From: an uncultured Elusimicrobiales bacterium
GTDB taxonomy: Bacteria; Elusimicrobiota; Elusimicrobia; Elusimicrobiales; Elusimicrobiaceae
Reading direction: 5' to 3'
Assembly (NCBI GenBank): GCA_934667625.1
Contig: CAKUMH010000009.1
Coordinates: forward strand, 1-64,000
Length of the DNA stretch: 64,000 nt
How positions within the stretch are numbered: the stretch's first letter is position 1; each line of letters starts with the position of its first letter. The position numbers and the translations under genes were made by a program. Shown piece by piece: positions 50,085 to 59,201 of this stretch. The notes under the pieces were generated by a model that was given only the letters and a program-made list of their open reading frames with translations, made no database searches and was not told the DNA's origin.

Positions 50085-50576
50085 ACCAGTAGGAAAACAG
50101 GATTTACACTCATTGAACTTTTGACCGTCGTACTGATTTTAGGTATTTTAGCCGCCTTCGCGCTACCGCAATACCAAGTGGCTGTGCGCAAAAGCCGCAT
50201 GGCCAACCTGGCGGCCTTGGCCACCAGTATTGCCTACTACATGGCCAACGGGACCTATACGCCCGATTTTGAAGACCTGGATATTTCCGTCCCGGGGACA
50301 AAGTTATGGCACGGGAGACACCCGTTTTGGTGCCAATTTGTACGCCCTGCTGCCCAAGGACAGTTCCGTGGATTACGTTTATTGCGGCTGGTCGTGCAGA
50401 CAGAAAGAAGAAGATCCCCTCTGCGGTAATTTGTATGTTGTATACTTTACATTCTCCGGGCGCCCTAATGTGCACGAATGCCATGCTTACGACGACATTG
50501 GCAACCGCACCTGCCTTTCCTCCGGGGCACCCTTTATCGCAACACGGGGTATTCCCGCATTTATCACTTTGACTAG
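50085..50576 (+). pseudogene. Degenerate type IV pilin gene (start lost, two frameshifts)
   Basis: Translation without a start gives KTGFTLIELLTVVLILGILA, then LPQYQVAVRKSRMAN and the motif YYMANGTYTPDFEDLDISV, as in active copies. In place of the expected ATG stands ACC (50085-50087; compare ATG AGC AAG AAA ACA GGA of the gene at 35708), and no in-frame start lies between it and an upstream TAA. The frame changes by +1 near 50300, where YGTGDTRFGAN continues the protein. It changes back near 50527, giving SGGTLYRNTGYSRIYHFD and a stop. A TATAAT box remains upstream. The gene is read here on the plus strand, unlike all other copies. Confidence 0.8.
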
Positions 50577-50583
50577 AAAGTTA

Positions 50584-50613
50584 AAAGCCCCGGACGATCT
50601 GCCCGGGGCCTTT
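50584..50613. terminator. Terminator between pilin remnant and amidase gene
   Basis: AAAGCCCCGG / CCGGGGCCTTT with a short loop. It is usable on both strands, and the amidase ends 22 bases away. Confidence 0.85.
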
Positions 50614-50634
50614 GAGTATTACAAAACGGAAAAA

Positions 50635-52344
50635 CTAATTTATCCAACCTTCTTTTTTGGCGTAATTGTACACGCCGTTGTAAATGCCCAGCGCCATTTT
50701 GTCGCGCACTTTGCTGTTGGAAAGGCGGGCGCGGTCTTTGCTGCTGCTGATGTATCCCATTTCCACCAAAATGGCCGGGCTGTTTACACCCTTTAGCACG
50801 TAAAAATTTGCCTGGCGGACACTGCTGTTTTGGTTCACGCCAATGCCAATTCCCGGCTGCTTGTAAACCGCATTGCGCACATACCCAGCCAGCTTGGAAC
50901 TTTCGTTAATATATTCGTTTTTAGCTAAGGATTGCAAAAGCGCATCCACAAAATTATAGTGCACTTCTTCGTACTGCATGGCTTCGTTTTCAAACGCGGC
51001 CGTTTCGGCGGCTTCCTTGTCAGTAGCTTTTTCCGAGCGGAAATACACCTGGAATCCGTTTGCATTGCGGTTTTTAGAAGCGTTTGTATGCACGGAAACG
51101 AATAAATCCGCCTTAAAATTATTGGCTATTCTGGAGCGTTCAGACAAGGCGACAAAGGTGTCATTATCCCGCGTGAGTTTTACTTCAAACCCAGCCTTTT
51201 TTAAAAGCCGCGCCAGCTCCTTTCCAACGGCCAAGTTCCAGTCTTTTTCCTTCAGGCGGCTGCGGATAGCACCGGGGTCTTTCCCGCCGTGCCCTGGGTC
51301 TACCACAATGCGCATCTTTTTGTGTGCGGTTTTGATAGCCACGGGATTCGGCTCGTTCTTTAAAACGGGTGCGGCCTTGGTGGGAGCTTGCGTCTTGGCT
51401 ACCGGTTTAATTTCCGCCTGTACGGGAGCTGGGGCTTCTTTTACAACAGGAGAGGTTTCTTCACTTTCCAGCAAAACAGAGGGTTTTTCGTTCACCAAGG
51501 AGGGGCCCTTTGCCGCAGTTTGTTCCGGCTGAACCGCCTTTGCGGTTTGGGAAGTTGACGGTGCCGATGGCTCCTGCTTTAACACCGCTTTGGGCGCGGC
51601 CTCACTCAGCACGGGCGCAGCTTTTACCCCGGCACGAAAGAACAATTTACCGTCACGCTCATCCATGCTCCAGGTTTTGGCTTCTTTGCCTAAAATCACT
51701 TTTAAAACGGTATTTTCGCGCACTTGGCGCATATCAGCAGAAGCAATATAGCTGGTACGCAGCCGCAGGTGCAAATCCCGTTTCAAGGAAGCGTTTTCAA
51801 ACGTTACCACCACCGTATGGGCATTTGGCTGTTCGGTATGATACGCAATCTTTTGGCGGGTATCAAACACCAACTGCGTGTCTTTACCGCTAAAAAGCTT
51901 GTCGGCAAAGGACATATTGTGCCGACGCTCTACGTACAGAGTATTATTTTTAAAGGAAACTTCTTTGCCAACCGCAGACTGAAAAGCAGGCAATGTAAAG
52001 AAATCCACCGGGACTAAAATTTTTCCACCGCTCAGGCGCACCGGGGCAGACAGCTTGGCCGGTTGGGCATTTAAAATAATTTCGGAGAGGGGCGCCGTTA
52101 AAATGGCATAGAACCCCTTGGCTGACACCTTGGCTTGCTTGGATTGGGCAAACAACTCTACCCCCACGCCAAGTTTGCGGGCGGTTTTTTGTACATCTAC
52201 CCAGGTGGTGTTGTTTTCTGTTATGGACGGAACGGACCCCTTGGACGTGCCGGAAACGACAAAGTCCACCGTTTCCAAGGCATGCCCCGTATGGGCCCCC
52301 AGCCACAAACAACAAGCCGCCAATAAACACTTGAAAAATTTCAT
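50635..52344 (-). CDS. N-acetylmuramoyl-L-alanine amidase (Amidase_3) with N-terminal stalk domains
   Basis: The 569-residue exported enzyme cuts the amide bond between MurNAc and the peptide stem. It has a signal peptide (about 1-22), a copper amine oxidase N-terminal-like domain (about 30-130), an AMIN-like domain (about 150-240), and a Pro/Ala/Lys-rich linker (about 240-345). The zinc amidase domain shows VVDPGHGGKDPGAI, the glutamate of KEKDWNLA, SVHTNAS and VEMGYISSSKDRARL. All zinc ligands and the catalytic Glu are present. It is the last gene of the cell-shape run and probably takes part in cell separation. Confidence 0.92.
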   Translation of the reverse strand: MKFFKCLLAACCLWLGAHTGHALETVDFVVSGTSKGSVPSITENNTTWVDVQKTARKLGVGVELFAQSKQAKVSAKGFYAILTAPLSEIILNAQPAKLSAPVRLSGGKILVPVDFFTLPAFQSAVGKEVSFKNNTLYVERRHNMSFADKLFSGKDTQLVFDTRQKIAYHTEQPNAHTVVVTFENASLKRDLHLRLRTSYIASADMRQVRENTVLKVILGKEAKTWSMDERDGKLFFRAGVKAAPVLSEAAPKAVLKQEPSAPSTSQTAKAVQPEQTAAKGPSLVNEKPSVLLESEETSPVVKEAPAPVQAEIKPVAKTQAPTKAAPVLKNEPNPVAIKTAHKKMRIVVDPGHGGKDPGAIRSRLKEKDWNLAVGKELARLLKKAGFEVKLTRDNDTFVALSERSRIANNFKADLFVSVHTNASKNRNANGFQVYFRSEKATDKEAAETAAFENEAMQYEEVHYNFVDALLQSLAKNEYINESSKLAGYVRNAVYKQPGIGIGVNQNSSVRQANFYVLKGVNSPAILVEMGYISSSKDRARLSNSKVRDKMALGIYNGVYNYAKKEGWIN

Positions 52345-52356
52345 ACCGAAAATACA

Positions 52357-52389
52357 GCCCGGGCCAACAGCTGGGGCCCGGGCTTTTTT
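52357..52389 (+). terminator. Strong hairpin between rng and the amidase gene
   Basis: GCCCGGGCC / GGCCCGGGC with a 9-base loop. T6 follows on the plus strand. On the minus strand, the direction of the genes, only TGTATTTTC follows, so it may only partly stop rng transcripts before the amidase start 13 bases on. Confidence 0.6.
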
Positions 52390-52392
52390 AAA

Positions 52393-53847
52393 TTACTCCA
52401 ATACGATTTTATAATCTTCCCACGCCAGCTGCGGATCCGCCTGGATTTTGAGAGAGCGGTGAATGTTTTGCTCAATATCCTCCTGGCGGTTTTTAATAGC
52501 TTCCGCCAAAATGGGGTGCAACACCACGCGCAAGCTGCCGCCGGGGCGGCCGTTGGTCAAATCATAAATCTCGCGCTGGATTTTAATGCGCATGCTCTCG
52601 GCAGACAGCACCCGGCCGGAACCATGGCACTGCGGGCATTCCTCGCTGATAAAGCTGCCCGTGCTGGCGCGCTTTCTTTCACGCGTCATTTCTACTAGGC
52701 CCAGACGGGTGATGGGCAAAATGCGGATTTTGGCACGGTCTCCGTGCACGGCTTTGGCCAACGCTTCCACCACACGGTGACGGCTGGAGGCCTTGCGCAT
52801 ATCAATAAAATCAATGACGATAATGCCGCCGATGTTGCGCAAGCGCAACTGGTGGGCAATTTCGCCCGCGGCCTCAATGTTGGTTTGGGTGACGGTTTCT
52901 TCCTGCGATTTGTTGCCGGTAAATTTGCCGGTGTTTACGTCAATGGCGCAGAGGGATTCCGCCTCCTGAATGATGATACTGCCGCCGTTGGGCAGGGGAA
53001 GCTTGGTTTTGCGCAGGTTGTCAATTTCCGGTTCCACATTATAGGCTTCAAAAATCGGCGTTTTGCCCTTATAAAGTTTTACGCGGTCGGCCAAATCGGG
53101 CGAGTTCTTTTCCACAAAATCCAGCACGCGTTCGTAATCTTTTTTGCTGTCTAACAAGTAGACTTTGGCATTTTCGGAAAGGACATCGCGCGCCACCTGC
53201 AGGACGGCATCCATATCTTCGTGGAGCAGCTTGGGGGAGCGGGACGTTTCAAACTTTTTAACGATAGACTGCCACTGGCGGTACAGGTATTTTACTTCGC
53301 GTTCCAGTTCGTCCTTGGTGGCTTCTTCAGCTTCCGTGCGGACAATGCACCCCATGCCATTTAAATGTTTGGCGGCCAGATCCTGCATGATATCGTTTAA
53401 TTTATGGCGGGCGTCGGCATCCTCAATGTTTTTAGAAACGCCCACAAAGCTCTGGTGCGGCGTTAATACCAAATAGCGCCCGGGCAGGGTGACGTCCATT
53501 GTCACCTTCATGCCCTTGGTGCTGATGGCGTCTTTTACCACCTGCACCATGACTTCCTGCCCTTTGTGCAGGACTTTATCAATGTTCTTTTTGTCGCCGC
53601 CCAAAACATCGGAAATATATAAATAGGCGTTCTTTTCGTAACCAATGTTCAAAAAAGCACTGGAAATACCAGGCAGAACATTCTCCACGGTGCCCTTGTA
53701 GATGTTGCCCACAATGTTGAGCGCTCCGCGGCGTTCCCAAATCAGTTCGTTGACGCGTTCATCCTCCAAAATAGCGATGCGCGTTTCTTCAAAAGACGTA
53801 TTAACCAACACCTCAACAGTGGGTTGTCCTTCCAAATTTTTACTCAT
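52393..53847 (-). CDS. rng: Ribonuclease G/E family endoribonuclease
   Basis: The 484-residue enzyme has the S1 domain (NIYKGTVENVLPGISSAFLN), the RNase H-like and DNase I-like parts with magnesium aspartates in CAIDVNTGKFTG and VIDFIDMR, and the zinc link CPQCHGSG. Length matches RNase G rather than RNase E, whose long scaffold tail is missing. It processes 16S rRNA and decays mRNA. It follows the DUF2344 gene, a common pairing. Confidence 0.94.
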   Translation of the reverse strand: MSKNLEGQPTVEVLVNTSFEETRIAILEDERVNELIWERRGALNIVGNIYKGTVENVLPGISSAFLNIGYEKNAYLYISDVLGGDKKNIDKVLHKGQEVMVQVVKDAISTKGMKVTMDVTLPGRYLVLTPHQSFVGVSKNIEDADARHKLNDIMQDLAAKHLNGMGCIVRTEAEEATKDELEREVKYLYRQWQSIVKKFETSRSPKLLHEDMDAVLQVARDVLSENAKVYLLDSKKDYERVLDFVEKNSPDLADRVKLYKGKTPIFEAYNVEPEIDNLRKTKLPLPNGGSIIIQEAESLCAIDVNTGKFTGNKSQEETVTQTNIEAAGEIAHQLRLRNIGGIIVIDFIDMRKASSRHRVVEALAKAVHGDRAKIRILPITRLGLVEMTRERKRASTGSFISEECPQCHGSGRVLSAESMRIKIQREIYDLTNGRPGGSLRVVLHPILAEAIKNRQEDIEQNIHRSLKIQADPQLAWEDYKIVLE

Positions 53848-53888
53848 GTAAAAAATCCTCTCTTAAGCCCAAACCAGGCTTACGTAAA

Positions 53889-54584
53889 TTAAATGGGGTG
53901 GAGCTCCCCTTCGCTATCCTGCCAAAAGAGCCCTTCCCGTATAAACGTGAAACCTTCCACCACAAATGTATCGTCCTGCGGCGGGATTTCTAACCCCAGC
54001 CACGCGGCTACCAACATTTGCGGACGCAGCCACTTCCCCGCCACCGCCAACGTCGTTAACTTCAGGCAATGAGAGGAAACAGTTCTTCCTTCTTTTACAT
54101 ACGGTTTTACGTCCTGCGTCAGCGTCAAACCGTTTTGAGCGCAGCGTGTAATGAGCACGTCCGCCCCATTAAAGAAATCTTCCGCCGTTTTCTCCGGGTC
54201 ATACAGAGAAAAATCCCCCTCCACCCGGTAAACGGCCGCCGCCGCCAAATTTTGCACAGACGGCAACGCATACGGCACACGGGCAACGCTTAAAAGCGTC
54301 AACCCCTTGGGCGCTGAGACCGCCAGTTTTTGCTGTACCTCCTGCACGGGAGACGGAACCGTCAAATAAATATCCAAATACTCCCGCTCAGTCCGCAACC
54401 CGAAACCGGCTGCCGGCCCGTACGCCAGGCGCGGCCAATTTTTATTAATTTTAGCCGGCTCGTATGCAAGCCCGCTGGCAAGCACCATTTGGCGCACAGC
54501 ATTAAATGTGTTCCGTTGTGCAAACGAACCGTTGGCACAAGAGAACTCTATACGCATTTTATAAATTTTTGGCGTGTTTATCAT
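53889..54584 (-). CDS. DUF2344 (TIGR03936) protein
   Basis: The 231-residue protein has the DUF2344 layout (IYKMRIEFSCANGSFAQRN then LASGLAYEPA, and RLAYGPAAGFGLRTEREYLDI). The family often sits beside rng and a radical SAM gene (TIGR03960), and may act in tRNA or ribosome maturation. That radical SAM gene is not here. The ATG at 54584 gives the domain its full N-terminus; a later ATG 27 bases down is possible. The start is five bases past the rodA stop. Confidence 0.78.
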   Translation of the reverse strand: MINTPKIYKMRIEFSCANGSFAQRNTFNAVRQMVLASGLAYEPAKINKNWPRLAYGPAAGFGLRTEREYLDIYLTVPSPVQEVQQKLAVSAPKGLTLLSVARVPYALPSVQNLAAAAVYRVEGDFSLYDPEKTAEDFFNGADVLITRCAQNGLTLTQDVKPYVKEGRTVSSHCLKLTTLAVAGKWLRPQMLVAAWLGLEIPPQDDTFVVEGFTFIREGLFWQDSEGELHPI

Positions 54585-54588
54585 CTTT

Positions 54589-55929
54589 TTATACCCGTAT
54601 GCGGCGTGCATAGACCGACTGCACTACCCCCAAGGCCCATAAACTGGCCACCAGATTGGACCCTCCATAAGAGATAAAGGGCAGCGGAATCCCCGCCACC
54701 GGCACAATGCCGATAAGCATGCCAAAGTTCACTAACATATACGTAAAGAACATACCAAAAATACCGGCACAAACCAAGTAGCCATACCGGTCACTTGAAC
54801 TATAGGCCACCACAATGGTACGCCACAAGATTAACAAATAAAGCCCCAACACCAGTAACGTCCCCCACAGGCCGAGCTCTTCACCAACTACAGCCAAGAT
54901 GAAATCGGTATGTTTTTCCGGCACAAAACCCAAACGGGACTGCGTGCCCGAAAAAAGACCCTTCCCAAACACGCCGCCTGCCCCCATGGCAATTTGCGCC
55001 TGCAACACGTTATATCCCGCCCCCTGCGGGTCCGACTTGGGAGCCAGAAAAGTTTCCACCCTTTTGCGCTGGTGCGGCTTCATTTGATGTTCCACAAAAA
55101 TCCCACCAAAAAGCCCTGCCAGCACCACCAAGGTGGCCAACACAAAGTAAAAAGAGGGCAAAAAGATGCGTAGTTGCTTAAAAAACCACCAAGCGCCATA
55201 CCCAAGCACTGTCACCAAGACAGAAAAACCTGCCATGTACCACCCGTTGTGTGCCAGTTGGTAGAAAGCGTTTATCAGACCGTAATCCAGCAGTTCCGGG
55301 TGCAGGTAGATGTATGTCCACGCAATGGTAAAAAAGCCCGCCACACCCGCAAAAAGACCAATTAAACCCAAATAAAATACATTCACCCCGGTGCAATACA
55401 ACAGCACCAGGAGTGCCGGGAACGTTACTACCACAGAGGAAAAATCCGGCTGCATCATAATAAGGCCAAAAATGGGCACGAGCAACAGGCCTAAACCAAA
55501 CAGGGTGGACATGTCCCGGATTTGGCGGCCGCGACGGTCCAAAAAGGCAGCGGCAACCAGTATCGTACACACACGGCAAATCTCGGACGGTTGCATGGAA
55601 AAGAACGGAAAAACAAACCACGAGCGGGACCCACGCTGATAGGACCCGAACAATAACACCCCTACCAGCAAGGCCAAAATAAACCCATAAAGATACTTCC
55701 ACTGCTCGTCAAAAATTTGGTAGTTAAAGCTCCACCCGACAAAAAAAGCCAACGCTCCTAGCGGCAACGCCACCAAATGAGTGCGCACGACCGGGTTGGA
55801 AAAGGAAAGGCTGTTCACCGCGGACATTACACACAAGGCCCCCAACACCACCAGCCCAATCATGGCCAACAACAGCCAATAATCCAGCCGGCTCCGGCCT
55901 GAGGAAGCAACACGTTTAAAGAGTTGCAT
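54589..55929 (-). CDS. rodA: Rod-shape SEDS peptidoglycan glycosyltransferase RodA
   Basis: The 446-residue SEDS protein has about ten membrane segments. It has RLDYWLLLAMIGLVVLGALC at the start, WFVFPFFSMQPSEICRV (catalytic loop region), FVPEKHTDFILAVVGEE and PLPFISYGGSNLVASL. It polymerises glycan strands in the elongasome with PBP2. It overlaps mrdA by 14 bases. A longer loop between segments (about 225-300) is usual in the family. Confidence 0.95.
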   Translation of the reverse strand: MQLFKRVASSGRSRLDYWLLLAMIGLVVLGALCVMSAVNSLSFSNPVVRTHLVALPLGALAFFVGWSFNYQIFDEQWKYLYGFILALLVGVLLFGSYQRGSRSWFVFPFFSMQPSEICRVCTILVAAAFLDRRGRQIRDMSTLFGLGLLLVPIFGLIMMQPDFSSVVVTFPALLVLLYCTGVNVFYLGLIGLFAGVAGFFTIAWTYIYLHPELLDYGLINAFYQLAHNGWYMAGFSVLVTVLGYGAWWFFKQLRIFLPSFYFVLATLVVLAGLFGGIFVEHQMKPHQRKRVETFLAPKSDPQGAGYNVLQAQIAMGAGGVFGKGLFSGTQSRLGFVPEKHTDFILAVVGEELGLWGTLLVLGLYLLILWRTIVVAYSSSDRYGYLVCAGIFGMFFTYMLVNFGMLIGIVPVAGIPLPFISYGGSNLVASLWALGVVQSVYARRIRV

Positions 55930-57769
55930 GGGAAGGTCCCTCCGTTAAAAGTTCTTGTTCCTCCGCCACAGAACGCCTGGCGGGCTGCGCAGACTGCGCC
56001 ACCGCAGGCTTATTTAAACCAAAATACGCCTCCAGCATTTGGCGGGCAATGGGCCCTGCCGCAGAACTGCCTCCTTTGCCAAATTCTACAAATACAGCCA
56101 GCGCGATAGAGGGGTCCTCCCCCTTTCGCCCGGCAAAGGCCATAAACCAACCGTGATCGTCCCCATGCGGATTTTGGGCCGTACCTGTTTTGCCGTAAAC
56201 ATCCAAGCCTTGAATTTTGGCCCGGCGGGCGGTACCGTCGTCTACTGTATGTTTGAGCGCCTTAAAAAGCAAATCGTATGTTTCGGGTTTTAGATCCGCC
56301 GTTTGCAATACTTCGGGCTTGCCCAGCACCGTGGTTTTACCCGTTTGGTTGCTGACTACTTTTTCCACATAATAAGGGCGATACACCTTGCCACGGCTGG
56401 CAACGGCGGCCGCAAACTGGGCCAACTTAAGCGGCGTAACCAATAACTCCCCCTGCCCGATAGAAAGATTGAGCGTATCGCCAATGAACCAATACGTTTT
56501 ATTGTGCGCACGGCGGGTGGGGCCGTACAAATTGCCCGCCTTTTCGCCCGGTAAATCAATGCCTGTGGGCCTACCAAACATAAACATTCGCTCCACCCGC
56601 TCAATAGCGGCCGCGCCCGTTTGGGCGGCCACGGTGTAAAAATAAACATCGCAGGAATTGCTCATGCCGTCAAAAAAATCCACCGGGCCGTGCGTCCCCC
56701 AACACTTAAACACGCGCGGGCCGGAATCGTAATGACCGGGGCAGTTAATTTTGCGGTGAATATCCAACTTCCCGTATTCCAGAGCCGCGGCGGCAGTGAT
56801 GATTTTAAAGGTGGAGGCAGGCGGATAAATCCCTTGAATGGCCAAGTTATACTCGTTTATTTTTTTGGACTGCTTGGGGTTTTCCTCATCGCTATATTGC
56901 ACAAAAATGTTCGGATCATAAGACGGGGCACTCGCCAAAGCAAGCACCGCCCCCGTACGCGGATCCAGCGCCACGGCAGCCCCGCGCCCGGTGAGGGAAT
57001 TTTTAAGGCCTTCCTCGGCAGCGCGCTGAAGTTCAAAATTAAGCGTCAAATACACATCACTCCCGGCCGCCCACTTTTTGTCTTGAATAATACTCTTCAC
57101 GCGGCCGCGGTAGTCCACTTCCAAATACACGCCGCCGTCTGTTCCCTTCAGCTCTTTCTCAAACTTTTTTTCTATTCCGTTTTTACCGATTTTGGAATTT
57201 AGGCGGTACCCCATTTTAACATCCCGTTTACGCCACTCACGGTCCTCCATGCTGCCAATATAGCCCAGCAAGTGGCTGGCAAAACCGCCGTACGGATAGC
57301 TCCGCTTGGTTTCCTCAATCAAATAAATGCCGGGATAGTAAAGCTGCAATTCCTGTAGGGCTACCGTGCTTTTGGTGGACAAATTTTCCGCCAGCAGGGT
57401 GGCTTTTCCGCTTTTGGTCCCCTTTTGCAAGAGACCAAACACTGTTTCGGGCTGCATTTTGAGGCGGGGCGCAAAATCGGCCGCCAACTGCTCCAAATAG
57501 GCCGCATCTTTGTTACCCATACCCAAATAGTATAAGCTAAAAGACGGCGCGTTTGAAGCCACAGCGATGCCGTCCGCCGTAAAGACCCGGCCGCGCGGAG
57601 CTGTTTGGTAAAGTACCTGCGTACGGTTCCGTTCTGCCATTTGCAAATACGCGTTGTGGCGCAGTACCTGAATATCCACCAAGCGCAGGGCAATCACGCC
57701 GCCGGCCACCGCGGCCAGCAACATCATCGTCTTTAAACGCGCATTAAAAAAAAATTTGGTAACGGCCAT
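55916..57769 (-). CDS. mrdA: Penicillin-binding protein 2 (peptidoglycan transpeptidase)
   Basis: The 617-residue class B PBP has an N-terminal membrane anchor (about 13-30) and the pedestal domain. The transpeptidase domain carries PPASTFKIITAA (SxxK), MSNSCDVYFY (SxN) and VYGKTGTAQNP (KTG). It cross-links glycan strands made by RodA during elongation. The last 30 residues are rich in Ala, Gln and Glu. It follows mreD after nine bases. Confidence 0.95.
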   Translation of the reverse strand: MAVTKFFFNARLKTMMLLAAVAGGVIALRLVDIQVLRHNAYLQMAERNRTQVLYQTAPRGRVFTADGIAVASNAPSFSLYYLGMGNKDAAYLEQLAADFAPRLKMQPETVFGLLQKGTKSGKATLLAENLSTKSTVALQELQLYYPGIYLIEETKRSYPYGGFASHLLGYIGSMEDREWRKRDVKMGYRLNSKIGKNGIEKKFEKELKGTDGGVYLEVDYRGRVKSIIQDKKWAAGSDVYLTLNFELQRAAEEGLKNSLTGRGAAVALDPRTGAVLALASAPSYDPNIFVQYSDEENPKQSKKINEYNLAIQGIYPPASTFKIITAAAALEYGKLDIHRKINCPGHYDSGPRVFKCWGTHGPVDFFDGMSNSCDVYFYTVAAQTGAAAIERVERMFMFGRPTGIDLPGEKAGNLYGPTRRAHNKTYWFIGDTLNLSIGQGELLVTPLKLAQFAAAVASRGKVYRPYYVEKVVSNQTGKTTVLGKPEVLQTADLKPETYDLLFKALKHTVDDGTARRAKIQGLDVYGKTGTAQNPHGDDHGWFMAFAGRKGEDPSIALAVFVEFGKGGSSAAGPIARQMLEAYFGLNKPAVAQSAQPARRSVAEEQELLTEGPSHATL

Positions 57770-57778
57770 GTAGTAACC

Positions 57779-58276
57779 TTATACCTTGCGGCAAAGAGAG
57801 CTTTTTCCCATTGTTTTTTTAACCAGCAAAAATACGGCCGGCGCCAAAAGAGCACTGGCAACCGCGCCACCCAACAAGTTCCAAAAGCCCGGCCATTGCA
57901 CCGCAGAAGCAAACCATAAAATAAACAAACTGTTTAGACAGCCCACAAAAAAGACTAGGCAAAAAACCGTCACCATTTGGGGAAATACGGCCTCAAAATC
58001 AAACCGTTCGGCCAGCGCACACACAATACAGGCCGACAACGTGAAGGTGAATGCGTTGTTGCCGAATAATTTGGTGCTAAAAAAATCTAAAAAGAGCCCG
58101 CATAAAAAGGCCAGCGGGTACCCTGCGCCCTGCTTCAACAGCGCGCAAAAAGCCACGGCAAACACGAGCATCATGTTCACTGCTATTCCCCAAAAAGACA
58201 GCGCAGACGCCACGGCCCAATGGCACACAGTGCCCACGGCAAACAAGAAGATTACTTTTGCAAGCGTCCACATCAT
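57779..58276 (-). CDS. mreD: Rod shape-determining protein MreD
   Basis: The 165-residue inner-membrane protein has five to six membrane segments (FLFAVGTVCHWAVAS, NMMLVFAVAFCALL, GYPLAFLCGLFLDFFS and more). Its sequence is poorly conserved, as usual, but its place between mreC and mrdA identifies it. It overlaps the mreC stop by ATGA. Confidence 0.85.
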   Translation of the reverse strand: MMWTLAKVIFLFAVGTVCHWAVASALSFWGIAVNMMLVFAVAFCALLKQGAGYPLAFLCGLFLDFFSTKLFGNNAFTFTLSACIVCALAERFDFEAVFPQMVTVFCLVFFVGCLNSLFILWFASAVQWPGFWNLLGGAVASALLAPAVFLLVKKTMGKSSLCRKV

Positions 58277-59130
58277 TTTTCATTCCCCGTTAAAACAAAA
58301 AGCTCTTTGACGGCCGCGGACCGCACCTGCGGTTCCACATACACCGTGAGCGCGGTTTGGAAAGAGTCATCCTCCCGCACGCCGCTCACACGTCCTACCA
58401 AAATCCCCGCCGGAAAAATACTGCTTGTGGCGGCCGTGTATACCGGGTCCCCCGGCTCCACCTGGGCCAAAAGCGGAATGTATTTAATCCGCACCGGGCG
58501 GGTGCCGTGCCCTGTTAAAAGGCCTTCCTCTTTTCCCTTTTCCAAATACACAGCCGCGGAAAATTCTTCATCCTGCACCAAAAGCACCTTGGCCGTGTTT
58601 TCGGAAGCCTCCACTACCACTCCGGCCAGGCCCTCTTTTCCGTTCTCCACAGAAATTACCGCGCTGCGTTCATACACCCCCTGTTGGGTTCCCTTGTCAA
58701 TAATAACCGAGTTCCATTGTGTTGGCTCCCGGTAAGCCACCTTGGCCCATACTCCCTTCCACCGTTTGGTGGGGGCCAGTTTTAACATTTCGGAAAGGCG
58801 CGCATTTTCATCCAAAATGGCTTGTGCCTGCGCCGCCAATAATTGCGTCATTTCAATTTCTTGCTTGAGTGCGCGGTTTTCGTGGTGAGCGTCCAATAGT
58901 TCCCGTACGGTTTCGCTCACGTTTTCGGCATATTTTGCCGTACCATGCGCCAAACGCACCTGCGGAATAAATATATAAGATAAAACGGCTTTTACCGATG
59001 AGACGAACCCCTCTAGCGGCAAAATCATAAGCAAAAACGAAACCAGCAAAAAGACGGACGGCAAAATAAAACGCCGCCGCAGGCCGGGCGTATGTTTTTT
59101 GGGAGATTTGGTTTTATGGGACGCAATCAT
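58273..59130 (-). CDS. mreC: Rod shape-determining protein MreC
   Basis: The 285-residue bitopic protein has a membrane segment (about 22-40, FILPSVFLLVSFLLMILPLE), a coiled coil (about 65-110, ending LAAQAQAILDENARLSEML) and the double beta-barrel domain (GVWAKVAYREPTQWNSVIID, VVVEASENTAKVLLVQDEEF). It links MreB to PBP2. The start MIASHKTK is chosen because upstream sequence forms the terminator of mreB. No Shine-Dalgarno sequence is seen before it. Confidence 0.9.
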   Translation of the reverse strand: MIASHKTKSPKKHTPGLRRRFILPSVFLLVSFLLMILPLEGFVSSVKAVLSYIFIPQVRLAHGTAKYAENVSETVRELLDAHHENRALKQEIEMTQLLAAQAQAILDENARLSEMLKLAPTKRWKGVWAKVAYREPTQWNSVIIDKGTQQGVYERSAVISVENGKEGLAGVVVEASENTAKVLLVQDEEFSAAVYLEKGKEEGLLTGHGTRPVRIKYIPLLAQVEPGDPVYTAATSSIFPAGILVGRVSGVREDDSFQTALTVYVEPQVRSAAVKELFVLTGNEK

Positions 59131-59142
59131 AAACGATATACT

Positions 59143-59181
59143 AAAAAAGCGGACACGTCCCCGAGAGAACTGTGTCCGCTT
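59143..59181 (-). terminator. Terminator between mreB and mreC
   Basis: On the minus strand AAGCGGACAC / GTGTCCGCTT with a 15-base loop, then TTTTTTAG. It separates mreB output from mreC-mreD-mrdA-rodA. Confidence 0.9.
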
Positions 59182-59201
59182 CAAATTTTTCAGCCAAAGC
59201 G

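Noticed and set aside
52357..52389. Plus-strand terminator for an unknown plus-strand transcript
   Set aside because: No plus-strand gene is found upstream. The T6 most likely arises from symmetry near the rng stop.
59131..59184. Longer mreC start upstream of MIASHK
   Set aside because: The added codons come from the terminator hairpin of mreB and do not resemble MreC.
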